64,000 nt of DNA. It comes from Oryzias latipes. Lineage: Eukaryota; Chordata; Actinopteri; Beloniformes; Adrianichthyidae. Under the pieces are notes generated by a model that was not told the DNA's origin, ran no database searches, and saw nothing but the letters and a program-made list of their open reading frames with translations. Both the position numbers and the translations under genes were made by a program. Positions 26,113 to 44,099 of the stretch are shown here, one piece after another. The stretch lies in contig NC_019866.2 of NCBI RefSeq assembly GCF_002234675.1, positions 12,429,261 to 12,493,260 on the forward strand, read 5' to 3'. How positions within the stretch are numbered: position 1 is the first letter of the stretch; each line of letters opens with the position of its first letter.

Positions 26113-29100
26113 TCAACATCTGTCTCTCGCATGACAATTACAGAAATTAGTCAGATCCAAGTAAACTGTCCCTACAGGACTTTATTTATGTTATTATCGT
26201 TTTGTTCCTTGTTAGGACAGTTTGGCTGATTTAGCCCAGATCACATATGTGCACTAGCTGGCCCCGGTTTCTAGAAGCAGTTGTGTGCAGCCAGTTATTC
26301 TATGTGCTGTGAGTGTCTGTGTGTGCATCAGAGGCAACGGGGCAGCTCTAACAATAACACTGATTGAGAAAAAAAGAGAAGAAGAAAACTCTGCCTCCGC
26401 ACCCAATCTACCTCCGCAGTCCTGCAAGCTCTTCTTCTGAGGCTCACATAGAAAAGAGAAGAAAGACAGGAAAAAGGAAAGAAGCAGAAAGAGCATGAGA
26501 TACATGAAAGAGAGATGCTGAGCTGCAAACCAATACAGCAGTGCAGAAGACACATTCCTGGATTGGCAGACAAAAAGAGGCTATTATCTTTTGTTTATGA
26601 CATTGTCTGGTACCAGCCCTGCCATCACCATGGCGACGTGCTTTGTCTGCACCCATCGGCATGCCAGTATGGCCACTGCATGCAACTTTGGCATCAAGCC
26701 TGAGTCCACTTTCAGAAAGCAGAGCAGCCTTCATTGACTTCACCGCCTGGCTGGCTCACTGTGTGGCGCTGGTTGCTATGGAAGCTAATTTACAGGCAGA
26801 GAGCTCACTTTGTGTCCATAATACCGGAGCAGTCAGGCAAATCATCCACGCACAATGCACAAGCCTTTACGCAAACACACGCGTGCAACCTGGCAACAGC
26901 ACCAAAAATGGGCTATGGCTAATGAGAGGAGTTCAAAGCAGATGTGGAGGCTTTGCATGAAAAATCCTGCGACTTTGGAAACTATTTTTAGGAGATTGAC
27001 AGCACTTCTGAGGCGACACCACTGCTTCCTTTGTATCTCATGCGTCTGTGGCTGATGGAGTTCAATTCTGTTGGACTGAAGGTTAATCTTTGGCACTCAC
27101 ATGATTTAGAGACCCATCTTCTTTATTTTTAGAGCAAAAAAGTTGACATTTAAAGTTTTCCTGGGTTCCCTCACTTCAAAACAGCACAATTACATCAGTG
27201 GAATCATTAAAAAAAAGAGAAAAACAGACTTCATCAGCTCACACTTTCCTGTTCCAAGCGTGACTATGATCAAGAAAGTGTGAAAATCTCTGTATCATCT
27301 TTTTCAACATATTTCCCTCTTGGTTTATTTCTCTTCTCGCTTTTTCTGCAGCTGCATTATGTAACCGCAGTAGCTGTTTGAAGTCAAAAAAGGGAGGAAG
27401 GTAAAAAACTTTTCAAAGTCTTGCTTTTGCAGCTTTAGGAGATGGTGGCGGTGGGTGCTGCCTGAATAATTCCTCCAGATCGTCTGGTCCTAAATGGTGT
27501 TGCTTCAACCTCACTTTGAAAAATGAGAAGCAGATTTCACAGACTAATAATTCTGCAACCATTTAACTTGAAAAATTCAAAAAGTTCTCACGATTTTTCC
27601 TTTTTTATGATTTGTTTACAGTCCTGGTAATGAATCCCAGTTATTAAACTGTAAATCAAAAAACTCAAAGATGTTCTAGAAAGTTTTCTTCAAACTTGAC
27701 AAAGTTTTTCATGATATCTTTCTTTAATTACTTCCTTCGTCCTCATTTGTTGTTGCTTTATTCCTTTATCTCTTAGCCCATTTTCACTCCATCTGATTGT
27801 TTTTCATATATTCTACTTCTAAATTCTCTGTGTCTGATTGGCTTTTTTCCTTCTTCTTTCTTTGTTTCCTTTTCGGCTTAAAAAGTGGCTCCACCAGCTA
27901 CATATTATATTCTATGCATGTCGATCCATCATCTGCAGCGGAATCTATGTTGTTTGCGGGAACGAGCCCTACAGATCACAGAGGATTCCTTAAAATGTGT
28001 TTTCTGTTTCCATGAATCCTGCATGCATGAGCTCTCCTGCAGCCTCTGATGCTGACTGAAGGCCTTGCATTTTCCCTGCATTCCTGGAGCTGAATAAAAA
28101 AAAAAAAAAATGGAGCCATTGTCAGCCTCACTCTTGTTCCTTCCTCGTTGGAGCAGATGTGCAACTCTTCGCTGTATTAGTGCGGAATGTGTGCGAAAGT
28201 GTCAACGACTGTTCTTTTGCAAGCTCTGTCTATTTGTCTCTAATAAGACGCGTGCGATCAAACACTGGCAAGCGATAAAAAATGGCCTCCCTCCCTGTCA
28301 CCCCTCTTCTCCTTCTGAACGGCAGTGGCAGTGTTTTGTTGCAGGGATCCCGGGGTGAGATGATGGAGTGCAGCGGCGGAGGAAGAGGATGAGGGACGTG
28401 AATGACAGCTGATGAACTGCATCGTGCTGGACGCCAGCCAGATCCTTTTAATGAGCAAAGTGCTGCACCCAAAACCTCACACCTAATTACACACACACAC
28501 GAACCTTATTTTTGCATTCCCTGCTCTGCAGCGTCCCGCCATGCTGCACTAAGTACTCCCTCCAGATCAAACAAGAAGCTCAGGGTAACCAGCATACAGA
28601 TGAGCCCCCCCCCCCCCTCCCCTCCCCTCCCTGCCTCCTCCTTTTCTCTCCTCCACTCCCATCACTAACCCTGTCTTCTCTCCCCTGCAGTAACCTCTGG
28701 CTCTTCCCCTCTTCCACCTCCTCGCCGGATGCTGCTTCCTCTCACAGAGGGGATCACATCAGCCCACACTCTGCTGACATCGCCCCAGCTTGCCCGATAA
28801 AAACATTACCTGTAAACTGCATTAGCCCTAAGTGAGAGGCGGTCAAGCACGCGGAAATGTATGCGTGCTCACGGACAGTTGTGCGTGTGACAAACAACTG
28901 GGCGTAATCAGATCAAGGTTAGGATGCGGTTCGCTGGAACGACCTGTGCCCGTCCTGTCACGACGAATTCATGCTGAGCTCCTGGAAAAAAACCTGTTTG
29001 TCTTGTTTATTTGTGTGTTATGCAACTTTGTTTGTAACCACTCCAAAAAACTGACACAGAAACTGTATAACCCGCTTTGGGTGTGAGGTCAAGTTGCATT

Positions 29101-31299
29101 GGATAAATAAGAAAAAGTTTCTTTATGACCTTAAATGCTGAACGCAGCTCCAGCCTCCAAAGTGATTTATGCATCTCCATGCTGATCATCATCTTCATGA
29201 AGGTCCCAGAGCGGATGCTCAGAGCACAATGCACCATGAAGCAACCAAGCATCACCCAATCTTTCTACAAACCGTCTTCAGAGGCTTTGGAAGCCAGTTG
29301 GCAGTTTCAGGAACCAGCCTCAGAAAACTGATGAATTAGAAATGTTATGTGGTGATCCAGTCAACCACTAGAGGACAACAACTAATGGCTTCAAAGCATC
29401 CGAGCATAATTAATCCAGAAACCAGCATTCTGTCTATCATCCAATCAGCGGGGTCTTTTGCGATTCAGTCAAGCTGTCAGGAAGTCATTTTTGCAAATCA
29501 AAACAATCCAGAAATGACAGAAAATCATTTTCCGGCGGCAGCCTTCGTACGATTTATGAACAGATATTCAACTGTTCAGTCAGTCTGAACATTAATAACA
29601 TGAAATGAGTCACATGAAAAGTCCACATTCATTAGCTGGCTGCATGAGTGAGCTCCGGTTGCTCCTTAAACCTCGGCTTGTGCTGTGGCACTTCTCCCTA
29701 ATGAGGGACAAACATTTTCCTTCTTTAAATCTCTGCCTGCCTTGCAACAACTGAAGGTAAATGACCATGAACCTCTGGGGCAATTAGATGGGCACTCCAG
29801 GGTTTAAAGTGTGTTGCTTAGGAACTCACAGTCAGACACACAAGTCCAGAATACAGCAATCAGGGTAACGGTGGTGCAAGAGAAGCTGATAAAAATGCAG
29901 AAAAAAAAATTAAAAGATTTTCTTTTCTTCCTTGTTTCTGGGGTCCTGTGGCATTGAAACTTTTATTGAATCTGAATGTAATATACAGCAGGCAGTCAAA
30001 CTGCAGAGGTAGCAGGAGCCAAACCCCAAGGGGAGTCTTCAGCTTTCAATATCCCCCCACATGAGGGAGGTGCCAATTTCAGCATGGCCTCTCCTGACCA
30101 GTGCAAACACCTGCCCGCCCACCCCACACGCTCCAAAATCTCCACCTTAATCGCTTTGGTTTCATACTGTTGCGTCAGGCTTGGAACCTCACAGTTAGGC
30201 TTAAAGGAGGAAAACTCAGAGGAAAACAAGAGGAGAAATGCCTTGAATTCTTGCGTCTCACAAACAGAGTTTACACGTTTCGAAAAGCTCCATTCTCTAA
30301 TGTGAAAGATGCGTTTCCATACGTGAAAAAAGTGCTTATCGCACCAAAGTGGAAATGTGTTGACGGCGGCCATGCGTTTGCATTGCTGTAGGGGATTAGC
30401 CTCTCATCTTCCATTCATGTATTCATCTTTTCTCTTCTTATCGCTCTTTCTTTCCTCACAGATTAGTCTTTCATCCTTCCACCTTGTTGTCATCTTTCCA
30501 TTTCGGCTCAGTCTGTTCCCTCTCCCCGACACCTTTCTATATCCTTCTCTGCGTTAGCTCTGCTGTGGTCCCTCCCCTTGTTGCGCCACCCACCCACCCA
30601 CACACACACATACATATTGGTGATTCTCTCCCTTTTCTGTCACACTTCTTCCTCTCAGCTCCCCATCCACCTCTCTCTCTCTCTCTTTCTCTCTCACATC
30701 CCCTCTTGGGGGCCAGTGGAGCTGTGGGGAGCCCTGCTTTCAGTCAGCAGTGAAGCTCACAGCACATGAAGTGAAAACAAGAGTGCATGGGAGCAGCATG
30801 CTTATGCCTGAAACACACCAATCAATTCCCCATAATAAAAACAGATGAATTTGAACAACAGACTTGGAAACAAAATATTGCTGCCTTGCCATTAAGCATT
30901 TTGTCACAAAACGACATCCTTGAGGACGCTGAACTTAACAGGGGGGAGGAAACCCAAAAAACTTGCAGCACAGAATCGCGTCTTGCAGAGAAGCTCTACT
31001 CTGAACTGTTTTTTGCGAGTGTTTGGACAGATGCTAATAGAAAACAAGGTTAAGGCAGGTGTTGAGCATGTTTTCGTATGTGTGTGTGGGAGGCAAATGG
31101 AAATAGAACGCGCTCCCGCGAGAGACCCTGCTGTCCTGTATTCAGCATGCACACACACAAATGTACACTCAGATAGACACACACCCCCCTGCTTCCTGGC
31201 TCTCACTTCCATCTGGACTTCCATCTCCCATCCTGCTGTAGAGAAGTGAATGAATGACAGGGGGAGGTCATGGTACCTCTGTTAAGGGTCAGCCGATCT
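26113..31299. other. non-coding, no gene seen
   Basis: Mixed composition with pyrimidine-rich patches at 28600-28700 and 30400-30700. A possible acceptor (tctcccctgcag, about 28689) precedes a frame open to 28835. Not recognised as any gene. Confidence 0.5.
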
Positions 31300-33800
31300 C
31301 TCCTCCTTGGCGCTGTCCCTCCAGTCCCCCCCCCTCTTGTCCAGTGGGTCTGAGCAGAGGCGAGCTGAGCGTGCAGCGGCGAGGCTCAATCCTTTCACCC
31401 TGCGATGCTGAAAATGGCACCAGTATTCCCTGATAGCAGCAGCCTGCCCCTCTCTATCTCTCCCCCTTCCTCACTCACTCTCTCCTGCTCTCTAGCTCGC
31501 CACCCTTTTCTGCTTGTCTGCTGCCATGTTGAGTGCACACAGGGTGAGGGGCGGGCTGAAAGGAGGGGAGAAGAAGAAGGGGAGGAGGAAGGAGTCAGGG
31601 GGACTCAGGGGGATAAGAAAGCAATTAGGAGACAGCCCCTCTTCCTTACAGTTGGGAATGTATTATGGAATTAGCTCTGGGGGTGGACGTGGTTGGAGGT
31701 CAGACTCGGAACTGGGGTGCGTGGTCTTGCAGACTCTGCTGGGGAGTCTGGCAGTCTGTTTGTCCAGCAGCCCCTTTGCAAATGTGTGTTCAAGGGTGTG
31801 GGAGACAGCAGATGGGAGGATGCTGGTCTGGTGCGTGTGTGTGTGTGTGTCAGGACCATAGAGAGCTGAGATGATATAGAGATTGCTGATGTACTGGTGG
31901 GAGTGAGGAGAGGAAAGGAGAGGAGGGGTTGAGCTGTGGAGGCGGCGGCTTCAAAGCCTCATCTGTCTCAGGTTCGTTCTCCCTCCACCTCCCCTGTGGA
32001 TGACGAGGAAGCTGCATGTGTGTGCGCAACCGCTCGGTTTGTGTGCGTAAAGAGGAAGAGGCTGAATTTAACGCGCACTTTTTGGATGTGCAGTTGTGTT
32101 TGTTCTGTGTCCTTTTATGTTGTTGTTGATCCTGCTGCTTGTTATTAACTGTGCATGTGCCTGAGTTTGTGGGAAAACACAAACGCGTTTTTGCTGTTTA
32201 CCCATGTATGAAAAGAGATGACCAAAATCCCTGCGTGAAAGGGAGTGATAGGAAAGGATGAGTGGGAGCCGCAGTGTGTTTCTGTGTTTATGAGAAAATT
32301 AGATAACAAAAGAAAAAAAAGAGTGTTTGTCCTCGTGTGGAAGCGCGCGCGCGTGTTTGTCTTTTGATGGAGAGGGATTGAGCCAAAGCTCTGCATGCGA
32401 GAGATACGCGTGTGCGTGTGGCGCTGATTGTGCCATGAATGAAAATCAGAAGCAGAGGGAGAGGAGGGGCGAGCGAGACTCTCCTCTGTCTCCTCTCTCC
32501 TCTTGAGTGGCAGATGAGGGGTTGCATGCAGCCCGCCCCGGCGCGCGCGTCAATTAGCGTCTCCCTGGCTTCTCCTCTTGTTGTTTCTGCTCCTCGCAAA
32601 AACGGGAGCTTTTCACAGCCGCCGGAGCGTCGCCAATCTCGGTCATCCTGAATCTCTTCTGTGCAGCCAAGAGTGTTTCATCAGGTTTGCAGGCGGTGCC
32701 CGTCCTCCTTCTCCCCCCTCATCTAACTATATAGGCCGATTGCGCACTGTGCAATTACGGCAATGGCCCATGATCGCTCCTGGCACCTCAAGCATGCGCG
32801 CGCACACCCATGCAGAAGATGCGTGGATGAGCACACAGCCTCGGCGTCTGTTCACACTCCCACAAACAAGTTCTTACACGCACGGGCAGCCAGCCGGACG
32901 CATGCCAACTGGCGCACGCGCAGGAGCAGTTCAAGGGCGATTGATTTGGTGTTTAATTTCTCGCTTGACGCAAAAGATGCGCCTCCGTCTGACCTTGACA
33001 ACAGACAAGAGCCTTCACTCTGGTCGCCGAGCTCAACCGCTGGGGACACGTGCAGCCTCACTTCCCCCCTGCTGTTCTCTCACGCACGCGCACTACCATT
33101 CACCCCTCGCCACCTGAAAATGTCAAAACCTCCTTTATGCTGTTAAATGGACCTTTTTTCATCTGCTTTCCAATTATAGCCGTCGTAAGGGCAGTCCTAA
33201 TTTTGGCTTGCGCCGTGAAATAGTTGTCTGTTAATAATTCATGAGTTCTGCCACGGAGCCTTGCGCGCACTGGCACGCGCCGGGCTGCTGCTCAGCCGAC
33301 TGAAAAACAAGGTGGACAGGCCAGATATATGACTTGCAAGTCAGAGCTTGAAGGAGAAGGACAGCAAGGAGATACGCGCAAAATCAGGGAATTAGGGAAA
33401 AAAGTGGGACTTGTGCAGTTTGGCCTTAAAGCGGAGGAAGAATTACATGAATCAATTGGAAAGGCGATGTTTTGATGAGCATCTGACAGCCTGGGGATCA
33501 GCAGCAGCAGACGCGCGAACCATCCTATGCAGATTTAATACCCTCTATGCGTGCACCCCTGCGCCTGAATCATTTTGGTGCAGTTATCCTCAACGGGATG
33601 CGTTTGTTTTGATCAATACGGATCTCAGTGAAGCGTGATTCTCGCCTTAAGCGTTGACATCAATTGAAACGGACAGGGGTTAAACACGGCTGCGTCTGAA
33701 GAAGAAGTGTTTGAAGGCTCCTCTAATCTTCCATCGCCATATACGGTCGAGGCACACATAGGTCTAGTGTGCGTAAATCGGCACATGGAAAAGAAAAATA
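31300..33800. promoter_or_regulatory. CpG-rich region, possible promoter/5' exon of an unidentified gene
   Basis: CpG dinucleotides, scarce elsewhere, are frequent here, especially at 32340-33620 (e.g. gaagcgcgcgcgcgtg, ccggcgcgcgcgtcaattag, ccgccggagcgtcgcc). A TATA-like box (agatatatgac, about 33323) precedes purine-rich leader-like sequence on the plus strand. Open frames exist on both strands but none resembles a protein I know. It lies 3.5 kb beyond the fam20c stop codon, so it more likely serves a neighbouring gene. Direction of transcription is undecided. Confidence 0.35.
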
Positions 33801-34573
33801 ATAACCTTTTGAGTTGCTGCTGTGCTCCATTTACGCAGCAACTCTTTCAAAAGTATAACCAGATGGATTAAAAGTGCATTAAAAGTTTCTAGACTGGAGC
33901 ACTTCGGTTCAGGAGTAATTTGAGCTCGATGGAAGTGGAGCAGGGAAGGTGCAAGGGTCAGGGTCACGGAGGACTCGACCACACACATCCTGGATCAGTT
34001 GGATGCAGGGCCAAAAAGGGTGGCTCTGTTGCCATAGAGACAGGAAGACAGTGGCGTTGGATACTGTTGCTAGGCAGGAGAGGATGTCTTCTGAATGAGA
34101 TCAAAAATGTGAATTGGTCTGTTGTGGTAAATAAAATGTTAAGTTATCTCAATTATAGTAGGCCTATTTTTATTATTCCCCCTTGGCTTCTTGAATTGTA
34201 TGCATCTTTCTGTTTATTCTATGCTAAGCACAAATACGTTATAAACCCACAAAAAGAAGATGAGAAAGGTCTGGATGATATAATCTGAAACACTCCAACA
34301 CTCTTCGGTTTTTTAAAAGGAAAATAATAAGAACTAAAATAGAACACAACTTTAGAATCAAACAAGCGCACAGCCTAGTGGCGATATTTGTAAGTGCAAT
34401 AACATGGAAGAAAAAGTTCACAAATCCCCACAACAATCTGACGTATGTTGCGAGATGTCCATGTTAAAACATCCTAATAGGGAAATTGTTGACCGCTTTA
34501 AACGAAAGTGGTAATTTGATACAAAGAGATAATAAAAAATCATCAACTCAATATATTTTTTCAACGGCTTTAA

Positions 34574-34760
34574 CCTTTGTGCTATTGCATTGACGTGCTC
34601 TACCTACCATGACAAAGGTGGATAAAGGTGGAAAGATTTCATGTAATCCTTGGACACCAGTGAAGATCACAAATCATTGAAGAAAAAAGGTTCAGAGCAC
34701 TGTGTAGTGGGTCTAGATGACCCAACTCCCAATGACAAAGTGCCCAGGATAGCACAAGGG
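34574..34760. mobile_element. piggyBac-type MITE, copy 1 (187 bp)
   Basis: The element is flanked by exact TTAA duplications (34570-34573 and 34761-34764). The termini are inverted repeats: CCTTTGTGCTATTG at the left and, reversed, CCCTTGTGCTATCC at the right. TTAA targets and CCC-starting ends are piggyBac hallmarks. The interior (e.g. 'gacaaaggtggataaaggtg', 'caaatcattgaagaaaaaag') is shared with copy 2 and has no coding capacity. Confidence 0.8.
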
Positions 34761-36587
34761 TTAATGTCAACTAAGGACAAGCAACAACGTCACTCCTGTG
34801 ACAAAAAATGTAAACAACTCGACCGTGACCACGACTCTCGACTGCCATCTGGCGGAGTCTCGGTGCAGCATTCCTTTGCTCTATAAAGTGAATACTCGCG
34901 CCTACTGTTGGTAAATATTAGTAACACATTTTCACCATGGAGAACAGCAATTTCTAGGTTTTAAATCTAAATAGTTTAAAATTGTAGGTTTTATTTTAAT
35001 TGGTAGAAACATGATGAGTAATAAACAACCGATTTTGGCACAATAAAGCAAAAATAGGTGGCTAAGTTTGCCTTTTTCGTGTTATTATCCCGACTGTGAA
35101 AAAAACGCTTTACTGCGCACCGAAATAGCGGAATGTCAGTATTTTGTCACTCCTGGCTTCCCGTATTTCTATTGGACATGGCGGTTCCTGTGTTTTCATT
35201 CAGCACCACGGACAGCGCCGCCTTCCTAAGAAGAATTAATCGGAAGAAAAGAATGTTATAAACGCCCATAGTTTTATTTTATTTTAGAAAGAAATCATAA
35301 CATTTTAAATTTCTCACCATAATTTGACATTTATCACATCGCTGCTTGACTTTAAAAGCTCACCTTCCTTTTGAACACATGGTGGAAATACCTGAACCAA
35401 TGCAAAAGAGTGGCAAATGTTGAGAAAATCATGAATATCACAAGTTTATTCTCATTCTGACTAGAAACATGTTTTGTCACATATTCTGTTAAAGCATCAC
35501 AAAAATGAATGAATGGCAGAGATTTATTTTAAATAAGTTTCTAAATGTTGGCTTCAATTAGGCTGATGATCAGTTTTCATGGTGTGCGTTATAGGTTCTT
35601 TATTTTATCATAAGTAGTAAAATTATAAAGGAGTAAAATTTGACACAGTTGACAGATTATGAAAAATATTACATGAAAGAGAGACAAATTATAATTAAAG
35701 CTTTGTTGTTATTAATCTATCTACACGTGTGTGCATTGTAAATTGGTACTAATTTTAATAACAAATATAGAACAAAAAACAAATGGAAAAGTCTAATAAT
35801 CTGTCTCAAACACGCATTAAGACAACTACATCAGGATTTGTTTTTATTGCACACTTTAATCATTTAGTAAACAGATCTTCACAGTAACAATGCAAGAGCA
35901 GATGACAGAAGCAAATCACTGGGCAGTGCAGTTTGGCAGATCATCTAAATTTTTATGGGTATTTACACTGTAAATAGGAAAACTGGAACCGTGGACATGA
36001 AATTAGGCTTTTTAACCTCAACTGTCACCCTGAAACTCTGCATAAACTAAATTTAAAATCCTCTGCAGCTCTAGAAATCCTGTCAATACTGCCAACCCAA
36101 TCACATTCAAGTACTGTATTTCTGTCACAGGTATGGGGGCGACAGGATTCTTTATAGGACAAAAAAAAAAAAAAAAAAACTGCACTGAGTCAATGTCCTC
36201 TCCAGCGTTCTTTCAATGGCAAATTTGTGAGGAAACCATTTTTTGTAATGCATAAATAGATTTTAAGTAAAAAACAAAGAGTAAAAGTAAAATTTGCATT
36301 GAAACTCTTTTTGACATCCCAATAAATACAAAATTAGGCACAAAAATAATCTACCAACAAACTAATGTTTTGGAATTCATGTATTTAAGAACAAAAACAT
36401 CCCAGAAACCAAAGTAAAGCTGTAGATCTGCTTCTGGAAGTTATTACATAAATAAAAATGACATACTAACAAAAAGGCTTTGTTTTGTTTCTGTCAGGCT
36501 GTTTTTCTGCCAACTGTGCAAGGTAAATGTTCATTTGAAAACAAAAATAATAAAAAAAGTGATAAAAGGTTTGATAAGGCAAAATAA

Positions 36588-36786
36588 CCCTTGTGCTATC
36601 CAATGACCCCACCCTTGCCATGTTATCCCTACCATGACAAAGGTGGATAAAGGTGAAGAGGATTTCATGTAATCCATGGACACCAGTGAAGATCACAAAT
36701 CATTGAAGAAAAAAGGTTCAGCGCCCTGTCTAGTGGGTCTAAATGACCCAACTCCCTACATTACAGTGCCTAGGATAGCACAAGGC
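36588..36786. mobile_element. piggyBac-type MITE, copy 2 (199 bp)
   Basis: It has the same orientation and interior as copy 1, 2 kb away. The left end is CCCTTGTGCTATCC, preceded by ATAA (a one-base-decayed TTAA). The right end is GGATAGCACAAGGC followed by TTAA (36787-36790). It carries a 'caatgaccccacccttgccatg' segment that is altered in copy 1. It lies just downstream of the fam20c 3' UTR. Confidence 0.8.
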
Positions 36787-36939
36787 TTAAACGTGTTTCA
36801 TCCATCCATCTTTCTGCTTCTCAGATTTATGGTCCTCAGGAATGTAGATATTTGATTTCTTGTTCTGTTCCAATTATTATTTTCCTGGTTATGGGCTGTT
36901 CATTCCAGACTTTACCTAATCTCAGTAACATTTAATAAA

Positions 36940-37368
36940 AATGCTTTATTCTGACACAAATGACATAATAACAATAAAAAATAACCCATTTGACACATTG
37001 TGATGGGTAATAAAGCTTCCAGTCTGACCTTACGTTGCCCATTCAGTAGTGTTGGGTATCATCGTTATCAATATAACAACTTGGGTTTTGGAAAAAAATC
37101 AGCACACAACTTGAGGTTCTTTATTTCTCATACAAATAAAAACAAGAGTATATCTCCAACCTGACAATTTAAAGTCTCTTGTGGTATTTTTGGATAGTTT
37201 CTTCTATTTAAACACACCTAAAAGCTGTTTCCATAGAGGCAATGATGGCAAGTCTTGGAATTCACTGAATTCAGCTTGATATTAAAAGTGGGACTTTTGA
37301 TTGAATCCCATTAGTTTAAGAGCCACAGTTGTGGTCCATTAGTTAGGGGGTGGATTCTTTGTTCCTCA
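36940..37368 (-). other. fam20c: fam20c 3' UTR with candidate polyadenylation signals
   Basis: This stretch directly follows the TAG stop on the minus strand and has no coding potential. AATAAA hexamers on the minus strand lie at 37125-37120 and 36950-36945, and another at 35848-35843. The first gives a 3' UTR of roughly 270 nt. Which site is used cannot be decided from sequence alone. Confidence 0.45.
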
Positions 37369-42663
<5,295 letters not shown>

Positions 42664-43107
42664 TTAAGTTAAAGTTCAGGAGATGAAGATCAGATGAACC
42701 TTTACCTCCTGTTTCTGTTTCATAGAAAAGTGGAAACAAATAATTATGTGCAGACAGAGAGTCGTGACGTTTTAAAGTATATTCTTTTCCTTTGACGCAT
42801 GTTGCCTTTCACCCCATAATAAAAGCGCATTATCAAATTCCAGAGTTTTTGTATGTCTTTTGCAGTGACAACATATCACCTTCCAAGTCTACTTAAATGA
42901 TTCGATGACCCACTTTGGCTGATAGAAAGCGTGTCTGGTGAATCTGAATGAGGGACACTGCAGAGTTGGTTGCCATGGTCACCAAGATGTAAAATGTAGT
43001 TTCATAGAAGTTTAGCAGAATTTTGAATATGTCAGGGATGAAATGTGAAATCTTACTCCATATCCTCTAAAACCCACATTTTTTAAAGAGTCTTTGATAA
43101 TAATGTT

Positions 43108-43443
43108 ATGACACCATACACGGTTTTTATCTTAAGGAGGGATTATGCTGCAGCAGAGGCGCTGTTGGTGCTACAGCAGAATCTGTGTGAAGCTGAACCG
43201 CCTGCCTGCGAGGACTTGGTTCTTGCTGACTTTGCAGTTTCTTTGCTCTTTCATGAGCTCAGACCTGCATTGAGGGATATATTAGAGAGCGATCAGGGAG
43301 GGAGGGGAGGAGCCTCTGAACAGCTGTGGCGCCGACTTCATGCACACTCTCTCACACACAGGATTAGGACATCACAGACTCTTGTGGATTTGCACTGCGT
43401 CCTTAACCCTACGCTTAACAGTTTCCTGCTCATGTCAAAATAA
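43108..43443 (+). pseudogene. unidentified coding-looking island, plus strand, inside the fam20c intron
   Basis: The frame is open for 111 codons and distinctly GC-richer than the AT-rich DNA around it. Its middle reads like real globular protein: RRDYAAAEALLVLQQNLCEA, then EPPACEDLVLADFAVSLLFH, then ELRPALRDILESDQ, an amphipathic, Leu/Ala-rich helical pattern like a TPR/HEAT-type repeat. A plausible acceptor (tttttatcttaag) sits just before the coding-looking part at about 43135. No good donor follows the coding-like stretch, which then degrades into low-quality sequence before the stop. I do not recognise the protein. It may be an isolated exon of a plus-strand gene, a terminal exon, or a retrocopy or duplicated gene fragment. 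No other exon of it is visible nearby. Confidence 0.4.
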
Positions 43444-44099
43444 GTTTGATCAAAAGCTTTGTTATATTACCCCAAACATAAAAAAAATCTGTTTTTATGA
43501 CATTTTCTAGTGAAAAAAAATCAAAGAAAATCTTAAAATCTTCCAAAGAAAATGGCAATTTACACTTTTGTCAACAGAGGGCAGCAGAGACAAACCCTTT
43601 GAGAAAATCTCTGAGGCAACTTCTTCCATGGTGACCTTTTGATTAAAAATATTGGAAGAAAATAAACATTTCTTCCCACATGTGAACACAAACAAGAAAA
43701 CAGTTTTAAATTCTGTGAGGTTCTTGATGGTAATTTATTTTATAAAGTTTACTAACATTTTTAAAACACAGTATTGCTGAAATTTGCTAATGAATGTTGA
43801 AGAACTGGACCTAAATGCTAATTAAGCTGAAAAAAATAAATAAAAGCAAGGACATATAGGTTTTTGAAAAAAAACAACAACAAACAACCAAACGTTAGAA
43901 CTTTGCTATGAAAAAGGCTAAATGTTAAATAAATGAAAAGAGAAAATGTAGGTGAGCAAAATTAGAAAAACAATTAAAAATGCTAACATAAGAGCTAAAT
44001 GCTAATTTAGCTGAACAAGCTATTAGAAAATAATATATAAATAAAAATAAAATTAAATATATGACAATACATTGAATAATGCTAATACTGTTCCTAAAT

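Noticed and set aside
32578..33146. Overlapping 179- and 127-codon plus-strand frames in the CpG-rich block
   Set aside because: CpG-rich DNA contains few stop codons. The His/Arg/Ala/Ser-rich products look like no protein I know, and the two frames compete over the same DNA.
1..34000. Search for PDGFA or other mammalian FAM20C neighbours
   Set aside because: I looked for the PDGF cystine-knot pattern and the basic C-terminal tail on both strands and found nothing convincing.
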